Shown piece by piece: positions 7,557 through 14,257 of a stretch of 26,495 nt of DNA. The DNA lies in the NCBI GenBank assembly GCA_964385045.1, contig CAYLNM010000045.1, positions 1 to 26,495 of the forward strand, read 5' to 3'. The stretch comes from CAYLNM01 sp964385045 (lineage in GTDB: Bacteria > Planctomycetota > Phycisphaerae > Phycisphaerales > SM1A02). Position 1 is the first letter of the stretch. The number at the start of each line of letters is the position of its first letter. The position numbers and the translations under genes were made by a program. A model generated the notes under the pieces. It was not told the DNA's origin, ran no database searches, and saw nothing but the letters and a program-made list of their open reading frames with translations.

Positions 7557-7612
7557 GGGTCCGCGGGAGGCGGCGCTCGCGGCGGGCGGCCGGACCCGCT
7601 CGTGCGCGAGCG
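7557..7612. terminator. Candidate bidirectional terminator between convergent genes
   Basis: The 71-bp gap between the stops at 7546 and 7618 holds GGGTCCG (7557-7563) paired with CGGACCC (7591-7597), and a compact hairpin CGCTCG-TGCG-CGAGCG (7597-7612). There is no T-run on either strand. Placement between converging transcripts supports the role. Confidence 0.45.
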
Positions 7613-7617
7613 GTGGC

Positions 7618-9204
7618 TCAGGCCGCCGCCCGCGGCGCGCTCGCTCCGTCCTCGTCGCGGTGGGCGGCCATCATCGCCTCGTAGGCCGAGAGGTCGAGCC
7701 GCAGGAAGTGGTCCACGACCTCCGCGTCCCACTGCGTGCCGCGGCCGTCGCGGAGGATCGCGAGCACCCGCTCGCGGGGCATGCTCTCGCGGTACGCGCG
7801 GTTCGAGCTCATGGCGTCGAAGCCGTCGGCGACGGCGATGATGCGGGCGACGAGGGGGATCTCGGCCCCGCGGAGTCCGTCCGGGTAGCCGCGGCCGTCC
7901 ATGCGCTCGTGGTGGTGCAGCACGCCCGGGAGCATCGGGCCCAGCGGCTCGATGTCGCGGAGGATCCGGTGTCCGATCACCGGGTGCAGCTTGACCTGGT
8001 CGAACTCCTGGTCGCTCAGGCGACCCGGCTTGCGGAGCACCGCCTCGGGCACGCCGATCTTGCCCACGTCGTGCAGGAGGCCGGCGAGGTGGGCCTGCGA
8101 GAGCCGCGTGCGGTCGAAGCCGAGGGCCTCGGCGATCTGCCGCGTGAGCAGGCCGACGCGCTCGGAGTGGCCGCGGGTGTACGGGTCCTTGGCGTCGATC
8201 GCGGCGGTCAGGGCCCGCACCGTGCCGGTGGTGAGGCTCTGCTGCGTCCGCAGCCGCTCGAGGTTCTGGTGGAAGACGCCGAGGAAGTCGCTCACCGCCT
8301 CCACCAGCTGGCTCTCGATGCTGCTGGGGTCGGCGTCGGGGCCCTGCTTGTGACCGGCGATCATGCAGCCGATCACCTGCCCGTCGCGGCGGACCGGGGC
8401 GACGACGAGATCGCCCCCGAGGGCGCGGGCGAGCGGGTCGCGCTCCGGCACCAGCACGCCGGCCGCCGGGACCTGCCGCGGGCTCGCGAAGCACTCGGCG
8501 AGATGGCGTGCGAGCTCCGAGGCCGGCACCGGCGGCTCGCCGTGCACGATCGTGCCGAGTCGGCCGGGACCGGAGGGCACGTGCGACGGCAGGTACTGCA
8601 CCGCGTACCAGCGGTAGTCGAAGATCTCGTCGAGGCTGACCAGCGCCCGCTCCACGAACTCCCGTGGATCGGTCACGGTGCTGACCATGCGGCCGACTCC
8701 GTAGAGCGTCATCAGCTGCTCGAAGGAGAAGCAGAGCTGCCGTCGCAGGTCGTCGGTCACCGTCTCGCCCATCCGGTGCCGCTCGAGGTCCGCGTGCAGG
8801 CCGAGCAGCGCCTCGTGGAGATCGACGAGGTCGCCGGCGGACCGGCGCGAGACGCGGCGGTACGACTCGGCGGCGTCGTCGAGGGCGGCCCGCACCACGC
8901 GGTCGGCGGACGCGGCGTCGAAGGCCAGCCCGGCGACGAGGGCGTTGCGGGCCTGGTCCGGGCCCAGCGGCAGCAGGTGCAGGCCGTCGCGGAGGGTGAG
9001 CGGCTCGGCCAGCCGCGCCGGGTCGGCGGGCAGGGCGGCGGCCACCGCGTCGGCGAGCGACGGGTGGTCCGGGGCCGGAAGGTGCGTGTCGCGCACCAGC
9101 CGCACCGCCGGCGAGCCGCCCACGATGGCGATGGCGGCGCCGAGCGGGCGCGCCCGCCGGGCGAGCGTGGCCAGGAACCGGTCCGCCGGCTGGGGGCCGC
9201 TCAC
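7618..9204 (-). CDS. GAF/HD-GYP domain protein, probable cyclic-di-GMP phosphodiesterase
   Basis: HD-GYP proteins hydrolyse cyclic di-GMP in the cytoplasm. The 528-aa protein has an uncharacterised N-terminal region (1-155), a GAF-like region (about 160-320, with a VVAPVRRDGQVIGCMIAG core) and a complete HD-GYP domain (about 325-515). Visible motifs are GHSERV (His346), HDVGKIGVPE (His378-Asp379), HPVIGHRIL, HHERMDGRGYPDGL (GYP at 439-441) and ADGFDAMSSNRAYR. All hallmark residues are present, so it should be active. It starts at GTG 9204, which overlaps the response regulator stop codon (GTGA), so the two are translationally coupled. No GGDEF enzyme is nearby. A c-di-GMP link to the convergent pilus operon is plausible but not shown. 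Confidence 0.88.
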   Translation of the reverse strand: MSGPQPADRFLATLARRARPLGAAIAIVGGSPAVRLVRDTHLPAPDHPSLADAVAAALPADPARLAEPLTLRDGLHLLPLGPDQARNALVAGLAFDAASADRVVRAALDDAAESYRRVSRRSAGDLVDLHEALLGLHADLERHRMGETVTDDLRRQLCFSFEQLMTLYGVGRMVSTVTDPREFVERALVSLDEIFDYRWYAVQYLPSHVPSGPGRLGTIVHGEPPVPASELARHLAECFASPRQVPAAGVLVPERDPLARALGGDLVVAPVRRDGQVIGCMIAGHKQGPDADPSSIESQLVEAVSDFLGVFHQNLERLRTQQSLTTGTVRALTAAIDAKDPYTRGHSERVGLLTRQIAEALGFDRTRLSQAHLAGLLHDVGKIGVPEAVLRKPGRLSDQEFDQVKLHPVIGHRILRDIEPLGPMLPGVLHHHERMDGRGYPDGLRGAEIPLVARIIAVADGFDAMSSNRAYRESMPRERVLAILRDGRGTQWDAEVVDHFLRLDLSAYEAMMAAHRDEDGASAPRAAA

Positions 9205-9599
9205 GCGGCCTCCGCCAGGGCGTCCGGCCGCAGCAGCCGGGCGGCCTCGGCCGCCACGTCGCGGGGGCTGAACGGCTTGGGCAGGACGCGGACGATCGCG
9301 GTCGCGGCGAGCTCGCCCGGGTCGATCCGGTGGCTGCGCGAGGTGAGCATGATCACCGGCACCCGCATGGTCTCGGGACGGCTGCGAAGGTGACGGGCGA
9401 GCTCGATCCCGTTCATCCGCGGCATCTGGAAGTCCGTGATCACCAGGTCCGGCGGCTCGGCGAGCGCGAGCTCGAGGGCCTTGCGACCGTCGGCGGCCTC
9501 GCGGACGCGGAAGCCGGCGTCGCCGAGCGTCAGGCCCATGAGCTGGGTCACGTGCGGCTCGTCGTCGCAGATGAGGATCGTCCGGTCCGTCGGGTCCAC
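9201..9599 (-). CDS. Single-domain response regulator (CheY-like receiver)
   Basis: A 132-aa receiver domain with no output domain. Key residues are the acidic pair Asp12-Asp13 (ICDDEP), phospho-acceptor Asp56 (LVITDFQMPRMNG), Thr86 (IMLTSRS) and Lys108 (LPKPF). The set is complete, so it should be phosphorylated by a histidine kinase, which is not encoded here. The start is GTG 9599: the ribosome site GGGGAGG lies just upstream, and the reading frame further upstream is Pro/Arg-rich and unlike a receiver. The gene overlaps the HD-GYP gene by 4 nt; a phospho-dependent interaction between the two is the simplest model. Confidence 0.88.
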   Translation of the reverse strand: MDPTDRTILICDDEPHVTQLMGLTLGDAGFRVREAADGRKALELALAEPPDLVITDFQMPRMNGIELARHLRSRPETMRVPVIMLTSRSHRIDPGELAATAIVRVLPKPFSPRDVAAEAARLLRPDALAEAA

Positions 9600-9847
9600 G
9601 TGGGCCTCCCCTCGCGCGGGTACGCAGTGGGTGGGATCGGCCGCAGCGGGGGGCCGCCTGAGCGGCTCGTCGCCTGGCCGGTGGCCGGCTGGGGGGACCT
9701 CGCGGGTCGGAGCGGGCCGGGGACGCGCGAGATCGGACGGTCCGGGAATCACGGCTCGCCGCGGCGCCCGGCCGCGTGGTTCCCGGGCGTGCGCGGGGCC
9801 CGCGCGATCGTTCGTCGTCGTCGTCGGCGGCGCGCCAACGATCGGTC
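9600..9847. other. Divergent intergenic region with inverted repeats
   Basis: This gap separates the response regulator (leftward) and the DCC protein (rightward). It contains a 15-bp palindrome, GCGCGGG-G-CCCGCGC (9791-9805), and a 7-bp inverted repeat GATCGTT (9806-9812) / AACGATC (9837-9843) that flanks a run of TCG triplets and ends 4 nt before the DCC start codon. No convincing -10/-35 pair or extra gene was found. Confidence 0.4.
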
Positions 9848-10315
9848 ATGACGTCGACGTCCGCCGAGACCGGTCCGGTGCTGCTCTTCGACGCGAGCTG
9901 CGTGCTCTGCGACCGGAGCGTGTCCCTCGTCGCGGCGCGGGAGGAGGGCGACGCGCTGCGGTTCGCCGCCCTCCGCTCGCCGGCGGGCGAGCGGCTGCTG
10001 GCCGAGCACGGTCTGGGCGACGACCCGCCGGACAGCCTGGTCCTGGTCGAGGACGGCCGGGCATGGATCCGCAGCGACGCGGCCCTGCGGGTAGCGGCGC
10101 GGATGCGGCCGCCGTGGCGGTGGCTGGCGGTCCTGCGGGTGGTGCCGCGGCCGATCCGCGACCTGGGCTACCGCCTCGTCGCCCGCCTGCGGTACCGGCT
10201 CTTCGGCCGCAAGACCGGCGAGGCGTGCGGGCTTCCTCCGCAGGGACTGGCGGGGCGGGTGCTGGCGGAGGGGATGATGGCGGAGGACGGGCCCGCCGAG
10301 TCGACGCCCGTCTGA
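9848..10315 (+). CDS. DCC-family thiol-disulfide oxidoreductase-like protein (DUF393)
   Basis: A 155-aa protein with the family signature near the N-terminus: LLFDASCVLCDRSV, where Cys18 and Cys21 form a CxxC pair after the Asp. The C-terminal half contains the aromatic/basic pattern of DUF393 (RPPWRWLAVLRVVPRPIRDLGYRLVARLRYRLFGRK), which probably lies at the membrane surface. The family is named for a conserved D-x-x-C-x-x-C motif and is predicted to have thioredoxin-like redox activity; its substrates are not known. Start ATG 9848 precedes the conserved core by 10 residues; there is no clear ribosome site. It stands alone, facing the secreted protein on the other strand. Confidence 0.82.
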   Translation: MTSTSAETGPVLLFDASCVLCDRSVSLVAAREEGDALRFAALRSPAGERLLAEHGLGDDPPDSLVLVEDGRAWIRSDAALRVAARMRPPWRWLAVLRVVPRPIRDLGYRLVARLRYRLFGRKTGEACGLPPQGLAGRVLAEGMMAEDGPAESTPV

Positions 10316-10394
10316 TGGATCGCGCGGCCGTCGTTCGATCCTCGCATGCGCGGGCCGGCTGCGCTGCGGGCGGGCGACGTCGCCCCGAAGAAGA

Positions 10395-10432
10395 GCCGCC
10401 CCCCGGGGCCACGTGGCGATCCGGGGGGCGGC
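10395..10432. terminator. 12-bp stem hairpin
   Basis: GCCGCCCCCCGG (10395-10406) pairs perfectly with CCGGGGGGCGGC (10421-10432) across a 14-nt loop. Read on the minus strand it is followed by CTCTTCTTC, a weak pyrimidine tract. It could end the minus-strand secreted-protein transcript, the plus-strand DCC transcript, or both. Confidence 0.5.
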
Positions 10433-10446
10433 AGCGGAGCTCGGGG

Positions 10447-10473
10447 GCGGCGGGGAACGGCCGTTCCCGCCGC
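10447..10473. repeat. Palindrome with bulge
   Basis: A perfect 16-bp palindrome GGGAACGGCCGTTCCC (10453-10468) extends on both sides by five further pairs if G10452 is bulged out. It is part of a cluster of inverted repeats between two convergent genes. Confidence 0.6.
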
Positions 10474-10490
10474 GATGCTCCGTCACGGAC

Positions 10491-10512
10491 GCCGGGCCGC
10501 GTGCGGCCCGGC
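10491..10512. terminator. 10-bp inverted repeat hairpin
   Basis: GCCGGGCCGC (10491-10500) and GCGGCCCGGC (10503-10512) are perfect reverse complements separated by GT, effectively a 9-bp stem with a CGTG loop. No T-run follows on either strand. Confidence 0.45.
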
Positions 10513-10532
10513 CTCGCGAGCAGGCGCTGACT

Positions 10533-10552
10533 CGCCCCGGGGGAGCGGGGCG
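10533..10552 (-). terminator. Hairpin directly after the secreted-protein stop codon
   Basis: CGCCCCG (10533-10539) and CGGGGCG (10546-10552) form a 7-bp stem with a 6-nt loop. It begins 8 nt downstream of the minus-strand stop at 10561-10563, a usual terminator position, but lacks a U-tract. Confidence 0.45.
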
Positions 10553-10560
10553 ATGCCCGG

Positions 10561-11790
10561 TCAGGGACAGGGACCGAAGGCCGACAGCAGCGAGAGCAGG
10601 TCGTCGAACGCCACCGCGCCGGAGCCGTCGAGGTCCTCGGGGCAGCCGGCGCACTCGCCCCAGGCCGAGAGCAGGGCGAGCAGGTCGTCGAAGTCGACCG
10701 CGCCCGAGCCGTCGAGGTCGGCGGGGCACGGCTCGTCGCCGGGGATCTCGAGCACCCAGCTCGTCAGCGAGTTGTTGGAGGTGCGGCCCCAGCCCACCAT
10801 CCAGCGGCCGTCGTCGGACATGTCGGCGACGAAGGCGAAGGTGTAGGACGGGTCGTACGCGATGCCGAGCTCGTCGAGGTACTCCGGCACGGTCACGGTG
10901 CCGACGCCCTCGCGCCACACGAAGCCGGTGCCGAAGGTGGCGGGGCCGAGCGGCCAGGTGCCGCCGACGATCATCGAGCCGTCGGACGAGACGGCGGTGC
11001 CGGCCATGCGGCTCTGCCCGCCGACGGTGAGGTTCGGGATGATCTCGACGGTGTCGTCCACCGCGTCGTAGCGATAGGTGGAGGCCACGCCGAAGGGGCT
11101 CGAGAACGAGATGCCGGTCACCCAGCGGCCGTCGGCCGACACCGCCTGGGCCTCGCCCGCGGGCGAGCCGTCGGGCCGCTCGATGAGCTCCTGCACGCCG
11201 TTCACCCAGACCGCGCCCTGCCGGCCGTTGCCGTCCTGCCAGCCGACGACCACGTCGCCGTCGAGGTCGGTGGCGTTGGCCCGCGAGCTGTTGCCGGGCG
11301 AGGTGCTGCCGAGGTCGACGGTGTCGCCCGTCGCGGCCGACCACTGCACCGCGTGGGCGGTGCCCGCGTCCACCCATCCGAGGCCGACGACGGACAGGCC
11401 GTCGCCGGTGATGCCCCATCCGGAGCCGATCGAGCCGCCGGACTCGCCGCCGATGCCGTCGATCGGCGTCCAGGCGCCGGCCGCGACGTCGTAGCGGCCC
11501 ATCCCCACGAGGCCGGTCGACGGATCGAGCACGGTGCCGGCGACGAACAGGCCGTCGTCGGAGATCGACGCCTGCCCGGCGCTGTTGTCGCCGCCGATGA
11601 GGGTGACGCCCTCCCCGGGTCGCCAGATGAAGTACTCCGGGGCGTTGAACGACCCGGCGGCGGTGCCCTCGGCGGAGATCGACTCCAGCAGCGGACCGGG
11701 GGCGAGGATGGTGACGTCGGCCGAGGCGGTGCCGGCGGCGACGAGGACGGTGGTCGCGGCGACGAGGCCGCGGGGGGCGAGGCGTGTCAT
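10561..11790 (-). CDS. Secreted repeat protein with two C-terminal dockerin-like repeats
   Basis: A 409-aa exported protein. The signal peptide is residues 1-24 (RGLVAATTVLVAAGTASA|DV). The body (about 40-350) consists of repeats with phrases such as SDDGLFVAGTV, DGLSVVGLGW, SADGRWVTGIS, SSDGSMIVGGTW and SDDGRWMVGWG, the pattern of HAF-type extracellular beta repeats. The last 55 residues hold two dockerin-like EF-hand units: DLDGSGAVDFDDLLALLSAWGEC and its near copy ending LSAFGPCP, each bounded by Cys. In Phycisphaerae such tails occur on many secreted proteins; their partner is unknown. The second unit has Ala where the first has Asp (AVAFDD versus AVDFDD). GGAGGA lies 7 nt before ATG 11790. 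No enzymatic motif is visible. Confidence 0.8.
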   Translation of the reverse strand: MTRLAPRGLVAATTVLVAAGTASADVTILAPGPLLESISAEGTAAGSFNAPEYFIWRPGEGVTLIGGDNSAGQASISDDGLFVAGTVLDPSTGLVGMGRYDVAAGAWTPIDGIGGESGGSIGSGWGITGDGLSVVGLGWVDAGTAHAVQWSAATGDTVDLGSTSPGNSSRANATDLDGDVVVGWQDGNGRQGAVWVNGVQELIERPDGSPAGEAQAVSADGRWVTGISFSSPFGVASTYRYDAVDDTVEIIPNLTVGGQSRMAGTAVSSDGSMIVGGTWPLGPATFGTGFVWREGVGTVTVPEYLDELGIAYDPSYTFAFVADMSDDGRWMVGWGRTSNNSLTSWVLEIPGDEPCPADLDGSGAVDFDDLLALLSAWGECAGCPEDLDGSGAVAFDDLLSLLSAFGPCP

Positions 11791-11849
11791 GGGCTCTTCC
11801 TCCGAGCGTGACCGTCCTCGCCACGCTCGCGGGGAGGCCGGGGACGGCG

Positions 11850-11877
11850 ATGCTATCGGGAACGACCGTCACTGCAA
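11850..11877 (-). promoter_or_regulatory. Candidate sigma-70-like promoter for the secreted protein
   Basis: On the minus strand TTGCAG (11877-11872) and TAGCAT (11855-11850) are separated by 16 nt and lie about 60 nt before the start codon at 11790. The -10 and -35 boxes each match the general consensus at about four of six positions. They fall in one of the few AT-richer stretches of the window. Confidence 0.35.
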
Positions 11878-11878
11878 G

Positions 11879-11892
11879 TTTCACCAGTGAAA
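11879..11892. promoter_or_regulatory. 14-bp palindrome, possible operator
   Basis: TTTCAC-CA-GTGAAA is a perfect inverted repeat in the divergent region between the secreted protein (start 11790) and the possible helix-turn-helix protein (start 12053). It ends next to the -35 box of the candidate minus promoter, as expected for an operator. Which protein binds it is unknown; the neighbouring gene is the first candidate. Confidence 0.45.
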
Positions 11893-12052
11893 ATCGTGAA
11901 GACGATCGTGGCTCCCCGAGGGGCCGTCCCGTAGACTCCGGTCGCGGCCGGATCGGAGTCCGTCCGGGGGGCCGTCCGGTGGCGTCGGTCGCGCCGGGGT
12001 TGCATCGCGACGCCCGCCGCCTCGCGTCTCGTCTCCGCGTTCCGAGTGCCCC

Positions 12053-13354
12053 ATGACCCACGTCGCGTCCACGACGCCCGACTCGCCCGGCCCGTCCGAC
12101 TCGCCGGGCTCGCCCCCGGCCGATCCGCTGGAGTCGCGCCTCCGAGGCGGCGTGCAGCGGATCCGCGCCGCCCTCGCGGAGCTCTATGCGAGTGCCGGGG
12201 CGGATCCGGCCACCTCGCAGGAGGTCTCGCGGACGGTCGGCATCAACCGCAACCTCGCGTGGAAGATCTCGCGGATCCTCGGGGCCGACGAGCCGCTCGA
12301 GACGCTGGAGCACCTGCCGGGGGCCGCGGGCCTCGCGATCATGCTCGAGGCGTTCGGCGAGGCCGGCGCGTCGGCGACCGCGACGGAGGAGGTCCGGCGG
12401 GCGGTCGAGGCGTTCGACGAGCTGGTGCGGGACGAGGTGGGCGACCGGGCGACCCTCGACCTCGTGGTCGGCGGGATGCTGCCGCGGGAGCTCCAGGCGG
12501 AGCGGGACCGCGCGGCCCGGCGGCTGGCCTTCCAGGGCAACAGCGCGACGTGGGGCATCCAGGCCGAGGTGCAGCTGTCCGGGACGTTCTACGCCCCCTC
12601 GCCGGACGATCCGACGATGCTCGACGCGGTGTCGATCGGGGGGCTGGTCGGCTTCCGCCGACTGCGGCGTGGGATCCACTGGCCGCTGCTGCGGGTGAAC
12701 GGCTTCCGGCAGGAGGGCGGCGTCATGCGGCCGTTCGAGCGCCGGTTCGAGCCGCTCGATCCCGACGTGCCGGCGGGTGCCCCGCCGCTGATGCCGCGAT
12801 TCTGCACCGGGGAGCAGCCGCCGATCGAGGAGCGGGCGATCCCGGGCGGCCGGCAGTACGAGATCGTGGACGGCCCGCTCGGCAACCGCGGCGCGGTGAC
12901 GACCATCACCGGCTTCGTCGATCGCCGGGCGGCCACGTGCGTCCGGGACGCCGACAACGACCACGGCGAGCTGCTCGTGAACTGGTTCACGCCGGTGACC
13001 GAGGCCGTCATCGACCTCGTCGTCCACCGCGACCTGCCGCTGCGCATGCCGCCGGAGGTCCGGCTGGCGGGCCGCCTGGGGCCCGCCTCGGTCGACCCGA
13101 TCCTCACCCGGCACCTCGAGCCGATCCCCTTCGCCGAGCCCATCCGGTCGCTCGGCGGCGGCCCGCCCCGGCTCTCGACCCCGCTCGTGCCCCGGTACGG
13201 CGAGATGGTCGACCTCGTCTTCGCACGGATGGAGTGGGACCCCGAGGCCTTCGTCGCCTACCGCCTGCAGGTGCCCTTCCCGCCGATTCCGACGATGTGC
13301 ATGCTGCGGTTCGCCCTCGGCGACCCGGCGGGGCCCGAGGACGGCGGGGGCTGA
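12053..13354 (+). CDS. Uncharacterised protein with possible N-terminal helix-turn-helix
   Basis: I do not recognise this 433-aa family. Residues 1-28 are a Pro/Ser-rich tail. Residues about 30-80 include ATSQEVSRTVGINRNLAWKISRIL, which reads like a helix-turn-helix (helix, turn at VGINR, recognition helix). Residues about 85-150 are helical (GAAGLAIMLEAFGEAGASATATEEVRRAVEAFDELVRDEV). Residues 165-433 are a beta-rich domain with conserved-looking aromatic segments (GIHWPLLRVNGF, GELLVNWFTPVTEAVIDLVVHRD, YRLQVPFPPIPTM). There is no signal peptide or membrane segment, so it should be cytoplasmic. A regulator with a C-terminal ligand-binding domain is the simplest reading. Start ATG 12053 is the first in-frame Met; no strong ribosome site is seen. 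High third-position GC through the frame supports a real gene. Confidence 0.65.
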   Translation: MTHVASTTPDSPGPSDSPGSPPADPLESRLRGGVQRIRAALAELYASAGADPATSQEVSRTVGINRNLAWKISRILGADEPLETLEHLPGAAGLAIMLEAFGEAGASATATEEVRRAVEAFDELVRDEVGDRATLDLVVGGMLPRELQAERDRAARRLAFQGNSATWGIQAEVQLSGTFYAPSPDDPTMLDAVSIGGLVGFRRLRRGIHWPLLRVNGFRQEGGVMRPFERRFEPLDPDVPAGAPPLMPRFCTGEQPPIEERAIPGGRQYEIVDGPLGNRGAVTTITGFVDRRAATCVRDADNDHGELLVNWFTPVTEAVIDLVVHRDLPLRMPPEVRLAGRLGPASVDPILTRHLEPIPFAEPIRSLGGGPPRLSTPLVPRYGEMVDLVFARMEWDPEAFVAYRLQVPFPPIPTMCMLRFALGDPAGPEDGGG

Positions 13355-13560
13355 GCGGCGGCCCCGACGCCGGCGGCGGCGGGACGGCCGGAGCCGAGCC
13401 GCGGCCGGTCCGGCGCGGATCCCCACGGGCAACGTTCGCGGCGACGGCTGGACTTCCTCGCCTCGGCCGGGAACAATCCGAGTCGCTGGGCGGTTCGTCC
13501 GGCGACCGCCGACTCCCCGAGGCCTGCGGGCCGGAGGGGGAAGGCTTGATCCTTGACAAC

Positions 13561-13904
13561 GGGGCCGACTGGTTTCGACCGGACAGGGAAGGCTTGTCCG
13601 TGGCGTGTCGTGGAGCATCCGTGCCACGTAAAAAGGATGCACACCCATAACTGCCAACACGCAGTACGCTCTCGCGGCTTGACCGCGACGGTCCGCGCCC
13701 GACGCCCGATGAGGCGCGGACCGAAGACATCGGGCTGGTCGCGTCGTGCTGATCGCCGGCGACGCGGCGAGACTTCAGGTGATCATGACCCTCGGGAATG
13801 CTGCCGTCCGCAGCCCCGGCGGGTCGAGATCAAAGGGGCGGCTACACACGTAGAAGCGGCTTGCTGACTGTCTCGGCACGGGGGTTCGAATCCCCCCGGC
13901 TCCA
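13561..13904 (+). ncRNA. ssrA: tmRNA (transfer-messenger RNA)
   Basis: Rescues stalled ribosomes and tags the unfinished protein for degradation. The 5' end GGGGCCG (13561-13567) pairs with CGGCTCC (13897-13903) to form the acceptor stem with one G-U pair; A13904 is the discriminator and CCA is not encoded. The D-arm sequence CTGGTTTCGACCGG and the T-arm with GGTTCGAATCC are clear. The tag reading frame is 13653-13682 and encodes ANTQYALAA followed by TGA, ending in the ALAA expected for ClpXP-type proteases. The preceding AAAAAGGATGCACACCC region corresponds to the usual pre-tag pseudoknot area. Length 344 nt is typical. A clear terminator follows. SmpB, the protein partner, is not in the window. 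Confidence 0.95.
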
Positions 13905-13911
13905 CGTCCAT

Positions 13912-13927
13912 CCCGGCTCGCGCCGGG
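13912..13927 (+). repeat. Small hairpin after tmRNA
   Basis: CCCGGC-TCGC-GCCGGG forms a perfect 6-bp stem with a tetraloop, starting 7 nt after the mature 3' end. It may guide 3' processing or assist termination together with the next hairpin. Confidence 0.45.
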
Positions 13928-13930
13928 CCG

Positions 13931-13960
13931 AGGCCCCGTCCCACGGACGGGGCCTTGTCG
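13931..13960 (+). terminator. Terminator of the tmRNA gene
   Basis: AGGCCCCGTCC (13931-13941) and GGACGGGGCCT (13945-13955) form a perfect 11-bp stem with a 3-nt loop, followed by TTGTCGT. This is the best rho-independent-type terminator in the window and sits 26 nt past the tmRNA 3' end. Confidence 0.82.
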
Positions 13961-14037
13961 TGCGCCGACGATCGAGCCGATGGCCCGCACGACGCGCGTT
14001 CCCGGCCGACCTCGCCTCCGCTCCCGGCGGTGTCGTC

Positions 14038-14100
14038 GTGGGCGAGCCGGTACGCATTCCGCCTCGCGGGAGTCCGGCCCGGCCCCGGCGGCTCGCCCAC
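14038..14100. repeat. 12-bp perfect inverted repeat with 39-nt spacer
   Basis: GTGGGCGAGCCG (14038-14049) and CGGCTCGCCCAC (14089-14100) are exact reverse complements in the ~300-bp non-coding stretch between the tmRNA terminator and the first lipoprotein gene. Nothing else was recognised in 13961-14257: no second tmRNA 3'-end copy and no convincing promoter. Confidence 0.55.
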
Positions 14101-14257
14101 CCGAGGCCGACTCGTCTTCTTCCCGCACGGCTCCCGGAGCGGCGATGAGACCCGGGTAGACTCGGCGGGCGGCGGCCCGGAACGGACGAGCGGACTCCGA
14201 CGCGGACGCGGAAGGCAGGCCGGCGGCGAAGGGCGCAGGCGACCGAGGTGGCGGACC

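Noticed and set aside
7147..9393. A 748-codon plus-strand open frame opposite the HD-GYP gene
   Set aside because: The minus strand encodes a complete HD-GYP domain with all motifs; the plus frame has no recognisable domain.
13553..13558. TTGACA just before the tmRNA gene
   Set aside because: A perfect -35 consensus hexamer, but it ends 2 nt before the mature 5' end, so it cannot serve as the -35 box of this transcript.
9749..13660. A 1303-codon minus-strand open frame
   Set aside because: Runs across tmRNA-adjacent DNA, the HTH-like gene on the opposite strand and the secreted protein in another frame; composition is Arg/His/Pro-rich, typical of shadow frames in high-GC DNA.
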